From Rhea pennata (lineage: Eukaryota; Chordata; Aves; Rheiformes; Rheidae), in contig NC_084663.1 in NCBI RefSeq assembly GCF_028389875.1, forward strand, positions 208,413,876 through 208,477,875: a DNA stretch of 64,000 nt. Direction: 5' to 3'. Shown here in pieces: positions 37,395 through 49,300 of this stretch. The position numbers were made by a program, and so were the translations under genes. Positions within the stretch are counted from its first letter, which is position 1. Each line of letters opens with the position of its first letter. The notes beneath the pieces are model-generated. The model saw only the letters and a program-made list of their open reading frames with translations, was not told the origin of the DNA and made no database searches.

Positions 37395-40300
37395 ACTTCT
37401 TCCTCAGCAGCACCTTAAGATCATTAATGACCACAGAGTCAGCACGGCTAAGCTAAGCTTCCTCCAAAGGAGATTACCCTTCACAGACTAGCGTCTAAAC
37501 AAAAAGCTGTGGTATTCTTTTCCACTCTCGAGTTTCTGGCAAGATTACAAGCTTCTGAAAGTCCTTCTGTCAGGTCTTGTATTCCAGTTCTCCAACAGAA
37601 TATCCACGCTTGTGAAAATGTAAAATCAGTCACCTAGTTGTTTACTGGTGAGAAGCCAGAGGATTTTAAGAGACTTCCACCCTCTAAGCATTCACAGAGT
37701 TGTTTTGAGTGCTCATCCTGTCTAAATTATTTCCTCAGGATAGAAAGATACAGGATAGTCTGAGGATATCCTCTGACCATGAACAGCAGCATGGGCCCTG
37801 AGCCTCTGAGATTTCAGTGATGTGTTTCTATTCCTGGCTTTAGTCTTAACTGTCTGTAAGACTCCAGTCCAGTTAGTTATCCAGTTAGTTAGCTATCATT
37901 TTTGATTCCTCTTAAAAACATTTGTTTCTTCCGTTTAAGTTGTAAGCTTATGAGGGCAGAGATGGCCTTGCTATCTCTGTACAGCACACTATTCAAGGTT
38001 GTCCCAAATTTGTAAAGAGCACTACTATAAATTATTAAACATTCACAGAATAGTTGAGGTTGGACTAGATGATCTTCAGAGGTCCCTTCTAACTTCCCTG
38101 CTCAAGCTGGGTCATCTAGAACATGTTAGACAGAGTTGCATCCGGACAGGTTTTGACTATTTCCAGAGAAGGAGACTCAATCTCTGGATAACATGGTCCA
38201 GTGCTCTGTCACTCTCACAGTAAAGAGGTTCTTCCTCATTGTCTTGTACTGGGAAGTTCCACCTGACTCATATGGAGCTACTGGAGAGAGGGCAGCGCAG
38301 GGCTAAAGATGATCAGAGGGCTGCAGCACCTGTCCTACAAGGAACAGCTGCGAGAGCTGGGCCTGTTTAGCCTGGGGAAGAGAAGAGTGAGGGGGGATCT
38401 TATCAATGTGTACAAAGTACCTGAAGGGAGGGTGCCAAGGGGACGGTGACAAACTCTTTTCAGTTGTCCCGTGTGACAGGACAAGAGGCAGTGGGCAGAA
38501 ATTGAAGCACAGGAAGTTCCGCCTGACCGTGAGGGGGAATTTCTTCCCTGTGAGAGTGACGGAGCTCTGGACCAGGTTGCCCAGAGAGGTTGTGGAGTCT
38601 TCTTCTCTGGAGATCTTCAAGGCCTGCCTGGATGCAACCCTGTCTAACATGCTCTAGGTGCCCCTGCTGAGCAGGGGGGTTGGACTAGATGATCTCCAGA
38701 GGTCCCTTCCAACCTTACTTTCACAGAACCATAGAATCAGTATTTATCAGGGACAGAATCTTGATGTCATTGGAAAGTTTTAGACTCCCTAAAACAGTGG
38801 GGCAGTTCAGAGGTTTAAACATGATGAATTAATGATTAAACAAAATACAGACACAGCAATGCATGTTTCTATACATTAATTGATACTAACTTCTGTCCAA
38901 CTGTTGATGAACTAGAACAACAGTTACCAATCTTTCCTCAGCTGCCAAATGAGCTCCTTGAATAAGCTTACTTGCACCAAAATGAATGTAGGCTTAAATG
39001 CCTCATCATGGAAGCATCTTATGATGCTGTTTTCATGAACACATTTGTCTTCTACTATAATCATGCTTCATGTTTTTACTGAAGCTTCTTTTATGCTGCA
39101 GAAACCATATCATCTGCTTTAAAGAAGCTGTAACCATTCAAGGAAGTCTGTTTTTAGCAGCCTATTATTGCAGTGATTAAAAAGCACTGACAAAATTTCA
39201 GACATGATATTGCTGTGTATCATACAGTTTGGTCAGGCATTTCAAAGAAAAAGGCTGGGAACGTTTGAACAGCTATGTTGCAGGAAAGCAGCAGGCTCTA
39301 GTCATGTCAGGCCTTATTAGAAACAAGTCCCTTCTCATATGGTATATGAAAAAAAGGTTATTTCTATGTCAAAAATCTAAACTAAAGAGAATACAAAGAA
39401 CAAGTTCTTTTTGAAGGTCAAGTTGTCAAAGAGTTTTGTGCTGTAATTGAAACTGCAGATTCTCCTTACCATGCAAGATAAAACTCAATGTGCCTATGGA
39501 CTTTAAAACTTAAGCAAAAAAATCATCCAGTAGTCACAGTAAGGCCATAACTCCTCATTACGATTTATCCAGTTGGAAGGACAGTCAAAGGTTCCAGTCC
39601 TCCCAGAATTTCCTGCCCCACAGTTGAGGGTGGCAAAGCTCCAGTACAAGGGTTAGATCAAATCAGGAGATAACAAGAATCACTTCATTCAGCTTTACTG
39701 CTGACACTGCCATAAATATTTTTCAATAGAATCATAGAATCGGAAAGGTTGGAAGGGACCTCTGGAGATCATCTAGTCCAACCCCCCTGCTCAGCAGGGG
39801 CACCTAGAGCATGTTAGACAGGGTTGCATCCAGGTGGGCCTTGAAGATCTCCAGAGAAGGAGACTCCACAACCTCCCTGGGCAACCTGGTCCAGAGCTCC
39901 GTCACTCTCACAGGGAAGAAATTCCCCCTTACGGTCAGGCGGAACTTCCTGTGCTTCAATTTCTGCCCACTGCCTCTTGTCCTGTCACACGGGACAACTG
40001 AAAAGAGTTTGTCGCCGTCCCCTTGGCACCCTCCCTTCAGGTACTTTGTACACATTGATAAGATCCCCCCTCACTCTTCTCTTCCCCAGGCTAAACAGGC
40101 CCAGCTCTCGCAGCTGTTCCTTTTAGGGCAGATGCTCCAGCCCTCTGAGCATCTTTGTAGCCCTGCGCTGCCCTCTCTCCAGTAGCTCCATGTCTCTCTT
40201 GTCCTGGGGAGCCCAGAACTGGACACAGGACTCGAGATGAGGCCTCACCAGGGCTGCATAGAGGGGCAGGATCAGCTCCCTCAACCTGCTGGCAACACTC

Positions 40301-43300
40301 TTCTCAATGCACCCCAGGAGACCACTGGCTTTCTTGGCCACAAGGGCACGTTGCTGGCTCATGGTCAATCTGTCATCCACCAGCACAACACTCCCAGGTC
40401 CTTCTCTGCAGAGCTGCTCTCCACAAGGTCAGCCCCAAGCTTGTACTGGTGCCTAGGGTTATTTTTCCCTAGGTGCAGGACCCTGCACTTGCCCTTGTTC
40501 CTCTCTGCCCAAATTTCATTGCTGCCCTGCTCTTCGCCAAGCAATGACTAGACTTGTGATCCTGAAAAAAAAAATCAACCAACTGTGCAAATTTGGAACA
40601 AATTACTACAGCAGTAAGTACATTGAATGTTCACATCATCGATGCTTCAGTTCAAGGCATCATTATCTTGATGAGATGCTTCCATGGGATAAGGGGCAAG
40701 GAGTAGGGAACCAACAGGTCAAATATAGATTACTCCAGGCACATTGTTCTGTAAGGCTGAAATAAGTGAATAGATACAAAACACCAGCAAAAAGAAATTC
40801 ACTCTTGTGAAAAGTCTCAGTCCCATAACAGCCACAGGCCTGTGACTTTTTCCTCATCTTTCTTCCAGACAAAATTACAACCCAATCAATATTTGGAAGA
40901 TTTTGCAATACTTGGAACACTTGCTTCAGAACAGAGAACAAATTTGTCCATGAAGCTTCAATTTGTCACAAGATGAAGCTGTGTAACGAAAAACAAAAAC
41001 CTCCCATCTTTCTAGTTTTGCTGAGATAATTCTGAAGTTTTGAAAAAGAATAATTAGCTAAACAAAACTTTCCAAAATTTGATTTTCCCCAATAAAACTT
41101 GTTTTCATTTGTAAGGCTTCCTCAGCCTTTTTTAAACATGTATCTGGGGAAAGTAAGCATTTCAGATGTAGGACAAAATATTTTTATTTGGACAAATTAA
41201 AATTTTATACCACCTCTACCCCTCCAAAAATTATTTAAAGTTTTGACAGCTTTATTTCCCCAGTTTTCAGAGCTACAAGCAAAATTGCTCCATTCTATTA
41301 TTTTCTCAGCTCTAGTTCACCACTATTATTTGTGTTTTATTTTCTACAGATAATTCTAGGCACATCAGGGGAATTCATAAAAGACAGACAAGACAATGTG
41401 AAAAATGAACAGGATAACTGTCCTGTCATCCATCCAGCTGTTCTAATTATACAAAGCACAAGCAAGATAACACTTCAGTACAGGGATGTCTGTTTATTTG
41501 CATGAAAAGACACTTAACAATACTTACTTAGGACTAAGTGTTAAGAATTTTACATATGCCGCTGTGGATCATTTATTTAACAGCTGCCAGCTTTGTTGAG
41601 CATTTGTGGGTGAGGAAGAACCATTTCAGAAAATAAACAGGGAAGAAGCAACTACTCATACACGCCTTACACAATAGCAAAAAAGACTAACCCTACACCA
41701 ACTGCTACTCTGTCATGTTTGCAAAATCCAAAACACCAAAAAAAGCAATTATCTACTTACAGGGCTTTGAGATACTGGTAGACCAGACAGTAGGAAGACA
41801 GTAGCATTGGGGAAAATATGTTTGGATCTCCGCAGCTGATTTTTTCTAGTTTCTCTAGAGATTGCTCTAGAGAAACAACATGCAGGTTTGTTGCAAGCTC
41901 TCCAGTAACTGAAAACTCTGATGAACATACAGCTACACACCAGGTCTTTATATCATTGCAATTAACACCCAGAATTGAGTTGAGTCACAGATGCTTTTCT
42001 TCTCATTGCAAAGCAAGTTTTCTGTTAGAAAGATCTCAGATTTTTATATGAAAAGATTTTTTTTCTATTTTCCTCTTTCCACTTCAAAATAAGCAAGAAC
42101 ATACTGTAATGGACTAGTTCTGAATCTGTTCAGAACAGATTCTGAATCACTGCACAGACTTTGCTAATAATTATTTGCCATCAGCTTGTAGAACAGCAAG
42201 TTCCTGCTAAGGAGCTGAAGGAATCTTGGGTTCCACCATAGTAACTGTAACTTGCAGGAATGAAAACTCTACACTTGTAGGTGGCCATTTATCACTGCAC
42301 AGAAGAATATAGTAGGAAAGCCAGCATCTCCAGAGCAGCACATGGTTTTGAACGGCTTTTGGGGAAGACCTCATTTTCAGGGAATCAAATAGTAAGGGGA
42401 AAAAAAAATTAGCTGCTATGAGGCATAAATCAAACATTTTGTTAATGCTGTTTTTGCTTTCATTCACTTCCTGTAGTTCAAGCTGGACTCAGTCCAAGTC
42501 CCACTTCAGTCAAAGGGCCTCATGCCCTTCACTTTCTGTTCCTGTTATCTTAACAGGAAGGTAGTGCACGAAAATTACCATGCAAGCCTACTTCTGGCTA
42601 GCTTTTTCACACTAAGTCTCTTTGTGGACAACTTTAGGAAGGTTTTTTGCTTCACAGTGCAAGGAAGTCTACCCCTTTTGGAATCAGAATTGATTAATCA
42701 AGACAGAAAGGAAGTAAACCAAGCATGCCCAGATGAACTGCCAAAGGGAAAAGGCTGTGCACAGTTATGTCCTTATCTTTATATACCCTATACATCCCAA
42801 CACACGTAGGCCTTTCAGTGAACACCCTCCTCTTCTGAAAAGAGATGTTTCTTAGATCTTACTCTACAAAAACCTTTTCCAGGTCATTTTCCACTAATCA
42901 CTCACCTTAAGCCTGACAGCAGTCCACTTACACAGAAACAAGGTACAAAGTTTATATGAGATAGAAAAACAGCTGTTCAGTCACCTTTAGAAAGAGCAGA
43001 CCAAAATGCTGTTCAGTCACCTTTAGAAAGAGCAGACCAAGATGTTTTGCTCTCTGAAGTTGCTCACTTGGCACGTTTAGAGAACAGCAACCAGACCACA
43101 GCACAACTGACAGTTGTATGTATGGCCACTTCACCATCATAGAATGGTAAGGTTGGAAGGGACCTCTGGAGATCATCCAGTCCAACCCTCAGCGTAGCCC
43201 CGTATGGGGACTGAACTCATGACCTTGGCATTAGCAGCACTACGCTCTAACCAACTGAGCTAAACCTTCCTCCTCAAAGCAATCTGTGCTCCGTTAAGAG

Positions 43301-46300
43301 TTAAGCTAGTTAGCTCAAGCTAGTTGGGATCACAGAATCAGCAAGGTTGGAAGGGACCTCCGGAAATCATCTAGTCCAGCCTCACAAAGATTCCCTGATA
43401 CTAGTTCCACTGGGGCTTGAACCCAGGACCTTTAGCATGTAAAGCAGATGTGAGAACCACTACACTATCCCTAGTCAAACAGCCATACAACAAGTACCAG
43501 AGAGCATTCCATGCATGTCAGGGCTGAACTAAGAGCGTGAGAGAAAATATTTAAGTTTTAAATAAAATTTTAAACCCCACATAGTACAAGAAAAGTAGGA
43601 CATTATCTGCTGAACTATGCTGAAGAGAAACGCAGTTCTTATTCTCCATATTTCAGACTTCACATACCTGGAAATAAACAGATTAACCATTTTTCAAACA
43701 TCTCCACTGAGTACACTCTATTTTCCAATTAAACTTCTGAGTTTCACTGCTTTAGATATAAAAGCTATATGTTCCAGAACTATAAGTTTTTAATCTTAAT
43801 ATTAGTTTCATTTTGTCCTAAAATGAGAAAAAATATTGATCAGTTACCCGTTATCTCAGAAAAAAGTTGCTTAGCAGATGAAACAGCATCTACAGAACAG
43901 CAATGTTACAGCCAAGAAAGGAGAAATCTTCTGTGTTTCTGCAAGTTTCAGAACCACACTTTGGATATGCAAGAATCCAGAGAGAACAGACGTGCAGAAC
44001 CCCCACACCTTACTACCCCATCATCTAATGGCCAATTGAAATAAGAGACCAAGGTTGCCAGATTCTGAATAAAGAATGACAGTCCAGAAGTACAAAAGAG
44101 TACCATGGTTTAACTTTTCTATAGATTGTCCATCCCAAAAAAAACCACAAACAAAACAACAAACAAGAGTGACAAAGAAAATTAATCTTAAAGAAAATTA
44201 AGATACTTCTGATTTTGAAGGCTTAAAAATAATCAAGTATGTAGCCTATTATCTCTCACAAATATGACATGTTACAAGTTATCTGCATAGTCCACAGGGA
44301 CTTTTTGTGCTGTTGGATGGTTTTGATCTCTTCAAACAGGATGATGAAACCAATCAGACCTTTAATATCAAATTCCACTTTGAACACTTCACGCACGCAT
44401 TTCCCTCTCCCCCCCCCCCACACACACAAAAAGAGAAATTTAGATCCATGGTTTCAGCTACTGCAACTACAAGAAGCTCAAAGACAACCAGCGCAAGTCA
44501 GCATAATTTCAATGAAATTAACAGTATTCATCTCTGCTGAAGACTCCATGCAGGTCAAGTATTTATAAATATCTTTCTAAATCAGCTATTTGATATTTAG
44601 TCCTTTAAGCTTTCTTTATTGAAGGAATCATTCAGTGACTTGTTATGGCTTTTTATGATTAAAGCTAATGCTGCTTGGGAGACAAAAATACTTATTTTCA
44701 GAGAGAGTAGTGACTACTGACACTTTTTGCAGTATTAACTGCTCCCTTGAACAAAGACTGCAAGTTGTGAGGAAATTAAATGCTTCCTGTTTAATTTGAG
44801 AAGCTGATGCCTGTACTGTGACCTGCAGATAAGTAGCGCATAAAAATAAAAATTCACTAACAAGCTTTAACAAGTACTTCCCTGATTTCCTGTCCACTGA
44901 GCAGGAGCTATTGTTTTCTGCTTATAGACCTGGTTTATAGCTTACAGCTCCATTTTTAAAATCACATTATGAAATCAGAATGAGAGTTGCCAAGTCCTTG
45001 ATGAGTAAAACATACAATGTAAGTAATTCACCAATCATCATCATCACTTCTGTAACTATTAACATTACTTTTAACAGGTATACATGGGATACACAAAAAG
45101 CACTTTGTTTTTTCCTTTACCAGAAGTTAAAAGGGCTATACTATTATGTTGTCAGACAAGAAACAAGTCTATCTCAACTGTTCCCAACACTTGTTACTAT
45201 TCTGAGAGGCCAACCTGAGTCACAATAAAATTGTTAATCAGAATTAAAAGTGCTAACCTCAATCTGTCTTTATAAGGGAGTTTGAGCCCCGTGGATGAGG
45301 ATTACCTCATTAATACAAAAACACTATACAAACACAACAGTATTGTGTGTGTGTGTATACACACACACACACACACACACACAGAGGTATATATTTAGTG
45401 ACATTCACACACAATCTTCAAAGCTTCTAAGACTGAAAAATGCAGAATTGGATTAAAATACATTTTGTTCCTTAATTACAAGATTCATTCCTGTGAGTAT
45501 TACAGATGCAACATTTAAGAGCAGAACTCCACCCTTATCTTACTTCAAACTAAGACAACTTTGTCACTTCACCTCACTTTTTATTCTCCTCATTTAAACA
45601 CTGATCTGACTGAAGTCAGACTGTGTATGTTTGGGGGAGGAAGTAGGGCTGTAGTAGTGGTTTTCAAGTGAATCAGAAAAATTGAGATTCATTAGTTTTC
45701 TCTAAATTGACCATTCCTGTAAGACAAGAAGCATGTCAAAAACATAGCTTCTCCCTACCAGTCTTTCTCAAATTGTCTTTTCTTCCTTGAAACCTGCATT
45801 CTAACTTCTAATCATAAGGTCTACATTTTCTATGCCTGAAACATCAGTCTGTAATATGAAATAGGATACTAAAGACACCTGATACAGCTGGAAAAAATCA
45901 GGATGTGCTGCTTCTAAAACTTTAAAAGCATCAACATAGCTTCCTTTTATGAACACACAATTTGAAGTGTGAATGCTTATAGAGCAAAAAGATTTGCATA
46001 TGGCTTGACTAAGATACAAAATACATACATACAAAAATAGAAATTCATTAGAAGCAACTAGAACTTTCTTCTGAGAAGTCTATGAAAGATTGAACTTGAC
46101 TGAAGAAACAGGCTTGGGAAACTTGCTAAACAAAGTTTGATTTGTATATGTTGCATTGGTTCTTAGGCCAATTTGTAACAGTTTACAAATGATACGATCA
46201 CAAAGTATGATTGTGGTGAAGAATACACCAGCACATTAAGCCTTCCAGAGCCATCAATCATGAAATTGGGTGAAGACAAGTTACAGTCACTCTCTTTTTC

Positions 46301-49300
46301 AGAAAAGACAGTTTGTCCCTGAGATGCATTCAAGTATCAGAAAATTTAAGGCATCATCCTCTCAGCAATATTGCACATAAAACATTAAAAATTCACAGGC
46401 TATGAGTTTTGTAATACTGCTACGTGTGTTGAAAACATGAATATAGAGGTACAAGGGAAGACTCTTCAAAGGTCAGAAAAGCTACTCAATTCCTGACCCT
46501 CCCCACTATGCTAAAGGACTACACAGGCAAAGAGAAGGAGATGGCTCTTGGATGACTCACCAAGCCTTTCCAATTAGTTTGCATTGTGGTCACCAATACA
46601 GCTGTCCAAAAAGAAGTCATTCAGACAATGGTTTTCTGCTTGTAGCTCTACATAGCTCTTTCTTTGTAAAGTTCAACTTTAAATGGAATAATTTAACACC
46701 TAAACTACAAGCAGTCTTCTAGTAAGCAAGCTATTAAAGCAGAGGCATGAATAGTCTTACCTAGAAAAGACACACTACTACATCGTGAGAGCTGAAAAGG
46801 AGACCAAGTCCACCAAGACAGATGTAGTATGTTGATATAAAGGTGTGAGTGATATGACAGTTTCTTAAAAGGGCTGTCAATTAATCTATGTTAGCTTAAT
46901 TTAACTTTATTCTGGCATAATTTCATTCAGGCTTTGAAGAACTGAAGGGCTGGAAGTGATTGGCTACTTAAGGGGGAAAAGTCACATCCCAAGTATTTTT
47001 AAAAAGCAAGTTGGGGAGGAAGAGCTTCTAAAGACAAAGAGTGAATAAGCCAAAGTTACAACAATTAAAAGCTTGGAAGAGAAAAAGCTTCCACTCTTCA
47101 TTAGTTATATTCTACACATTCAGCAAACAAGATTTGCAAGCATGGACATACATGGGCCAGTAAGCAAGATACTGGAACTAAAGATCCCAGGCATACTGAC
47201 CTAGGCACTGTCCAACCTAATTCTCAGTGTTCTATATTTTAGTCCTGTTAGCAGAAATGTTTGGCAGTTAAAATATTAAACAGGAAGAAGTTTAATGTAA
47301 GTTAGTGTTAAGATGAAATATCTGATCCTGCTACTTCCCAATTTTCATAAGAGCAAGTTTAAATCATTGCCTTTCATGAAACACCAACCATAAATCCACA
47401 ACGTTACAGAAGGCCTATATGCCTTCGTGTCAGAAAGCTCCACTTAAGCATTCCAATTCCACTTCTCCTCTGTAATGAACTGTTTAAACAATTCCCTGTG
47501 AACTTATGTACAGAAATTCTAAGCTGCTGAAATGAAGTTCTTCAATGTGCCAAGTTAACAAGCTGTTTGTAGTGCTCAGGAGCTAACTCTTGAGAAGCAG
47601 AACTCATGCAAGGAATCTATTTAAACCTTTCAAAGTCGAATTTTGTGAAAGTGTGAAGTATATAAAGCCTCTATTCAAGAGATTTTTTTTAAATACAAAC
47701 AGACATAAAAAGAAATATTTTTCTTTCTGACTTAGCATAATACATTGCTGTATTACAATGTCTTTTTATGCTGCATGATTTTATAAAAATAGTTTTATTT
47801 GACATTAAAAATCATTAAAAGGAAAAAACAAGAATCAAAACAAGAACTTTAGCTAAGAAGAATCAGCAGTAAGGAGCAGAAACAGATTCATGTTGTAAGC
47901 ATCTTTAATATTAATTATTAAACAGTCATGTGGGGTAGCAAAGTATCATCATCCCTATTTAATATGTTGATCAGTTTAAACTGAGATACTGGAACTTGCC
48001 TGAGGTAACAATGAGTTGGCAGTGGGCTGGGACTAGACACAGGATGCCTGGTTCTTACTTCTCAGTTTCTAGCCATTAGAACTTGAGATGATCTATAGCC
48101 TCACTCTGAGGCTTACAGTGCTGACACTTCAATTAAATGTCAAATCTTAGGAAAACAGGAGGGATTCAAAAGGGTGGAGCGAAGGGAAGTCACTGAAATC
48201 CTATTAGTGATAACATCACAGTACTTATTTTCCACTACGGAGTCATAACGTAATTACAAGCTCCTAGACATCAGCACTAAGCATGCATTTTATGAGGGCT
48301 GAAGAATATGCCTGTCAGTTCTGCACACTATGCTACTAATAAGACTTTTTTTTCTTTAACCTTTGTGGAATTACACCTCTTATGCAAGCATTAGAGCTTT
48401 TAAGTGGCAGACAACAGGATTTAGATCTTTGATGTTATGAATTCAAGAATATATGAATATAATGTCTCCTACCACATACTGCAACACTAACATATCTTTG
48501 GGCAAGAAAATTGAAGTTTTAATGGTCTGTTAACTCTTCTCCTACAGCAGCCACTCTTAGCCAGTATGATTTTGCTTGAGGTGAGAAGAAACATGGAGCA
48601 GAATCCAGTGAGCAAGATGTGGCACCATCTTTCATAGTGTGTCACTGTCACTTTCCTCCCTTCTTTCATCATCTAGCTGCACAGATCTCAGATACACAGA
48701 AGCTCTGCCACTTTGTGGGCAGCCGAATGGAACACTCTGCCTGTCTCCCATGCTCTCCACAGACACCTGAAGAGCCAGATGAAACAACTCAAAGAGGGTA
48801 CAGGGACACAGGAATAATACGGCAGTGACAAAGTATGATTCAGACCACAGCACACAAATTGTATCACTGATACTATGACAATATCAGCAATGAATGCACC
48901 TGAATGATAGGTGTTACATTTAGAGTTACAACACTACCACACTGATATCCTGTCCAACACAGGCTACACATTACAGAAGGCCTCTGCAGCATGTTATTGA
49001 AGTAAGATTAACAAGCACCAGGAGAACTCAGAGTCACTGAAATCTCAAATCACTACCTGAGTGACTGAAGAATATTAAATAGCGAGACTTTTAATGCATA
49101 GAAGTCCATGATTTATGCACAGAGCCCACTGGAAGAGGAGAGTTCCCAGCCTAGAAACAGCCAGCAGAACAGCAGTATTCTCAATACAGTGATTTCTGAA
49201 TAAAACTGTTCCCAGTCCACCTCTTAGGGGCAGAACGACAGAGGAGCTGGATTCTGCAACTATTTTGTAGCTATCCAGAGCAGGATCGCACAGCTCATCT

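Noticed and set aside
38303-38650. Open frames antisense to and within the CR1 copies at 38 and 40 kb
   Set aside because: They mirror each other because the CR1 copies are inverted duplicates; they are transposon sequence or its antisense.
43403-43474. Functional tRNA-Val gene
   Set aside because: The acceptor stem is imperfect and the sequence is fused to a linker and CR1 tail, so it is a SINE head.
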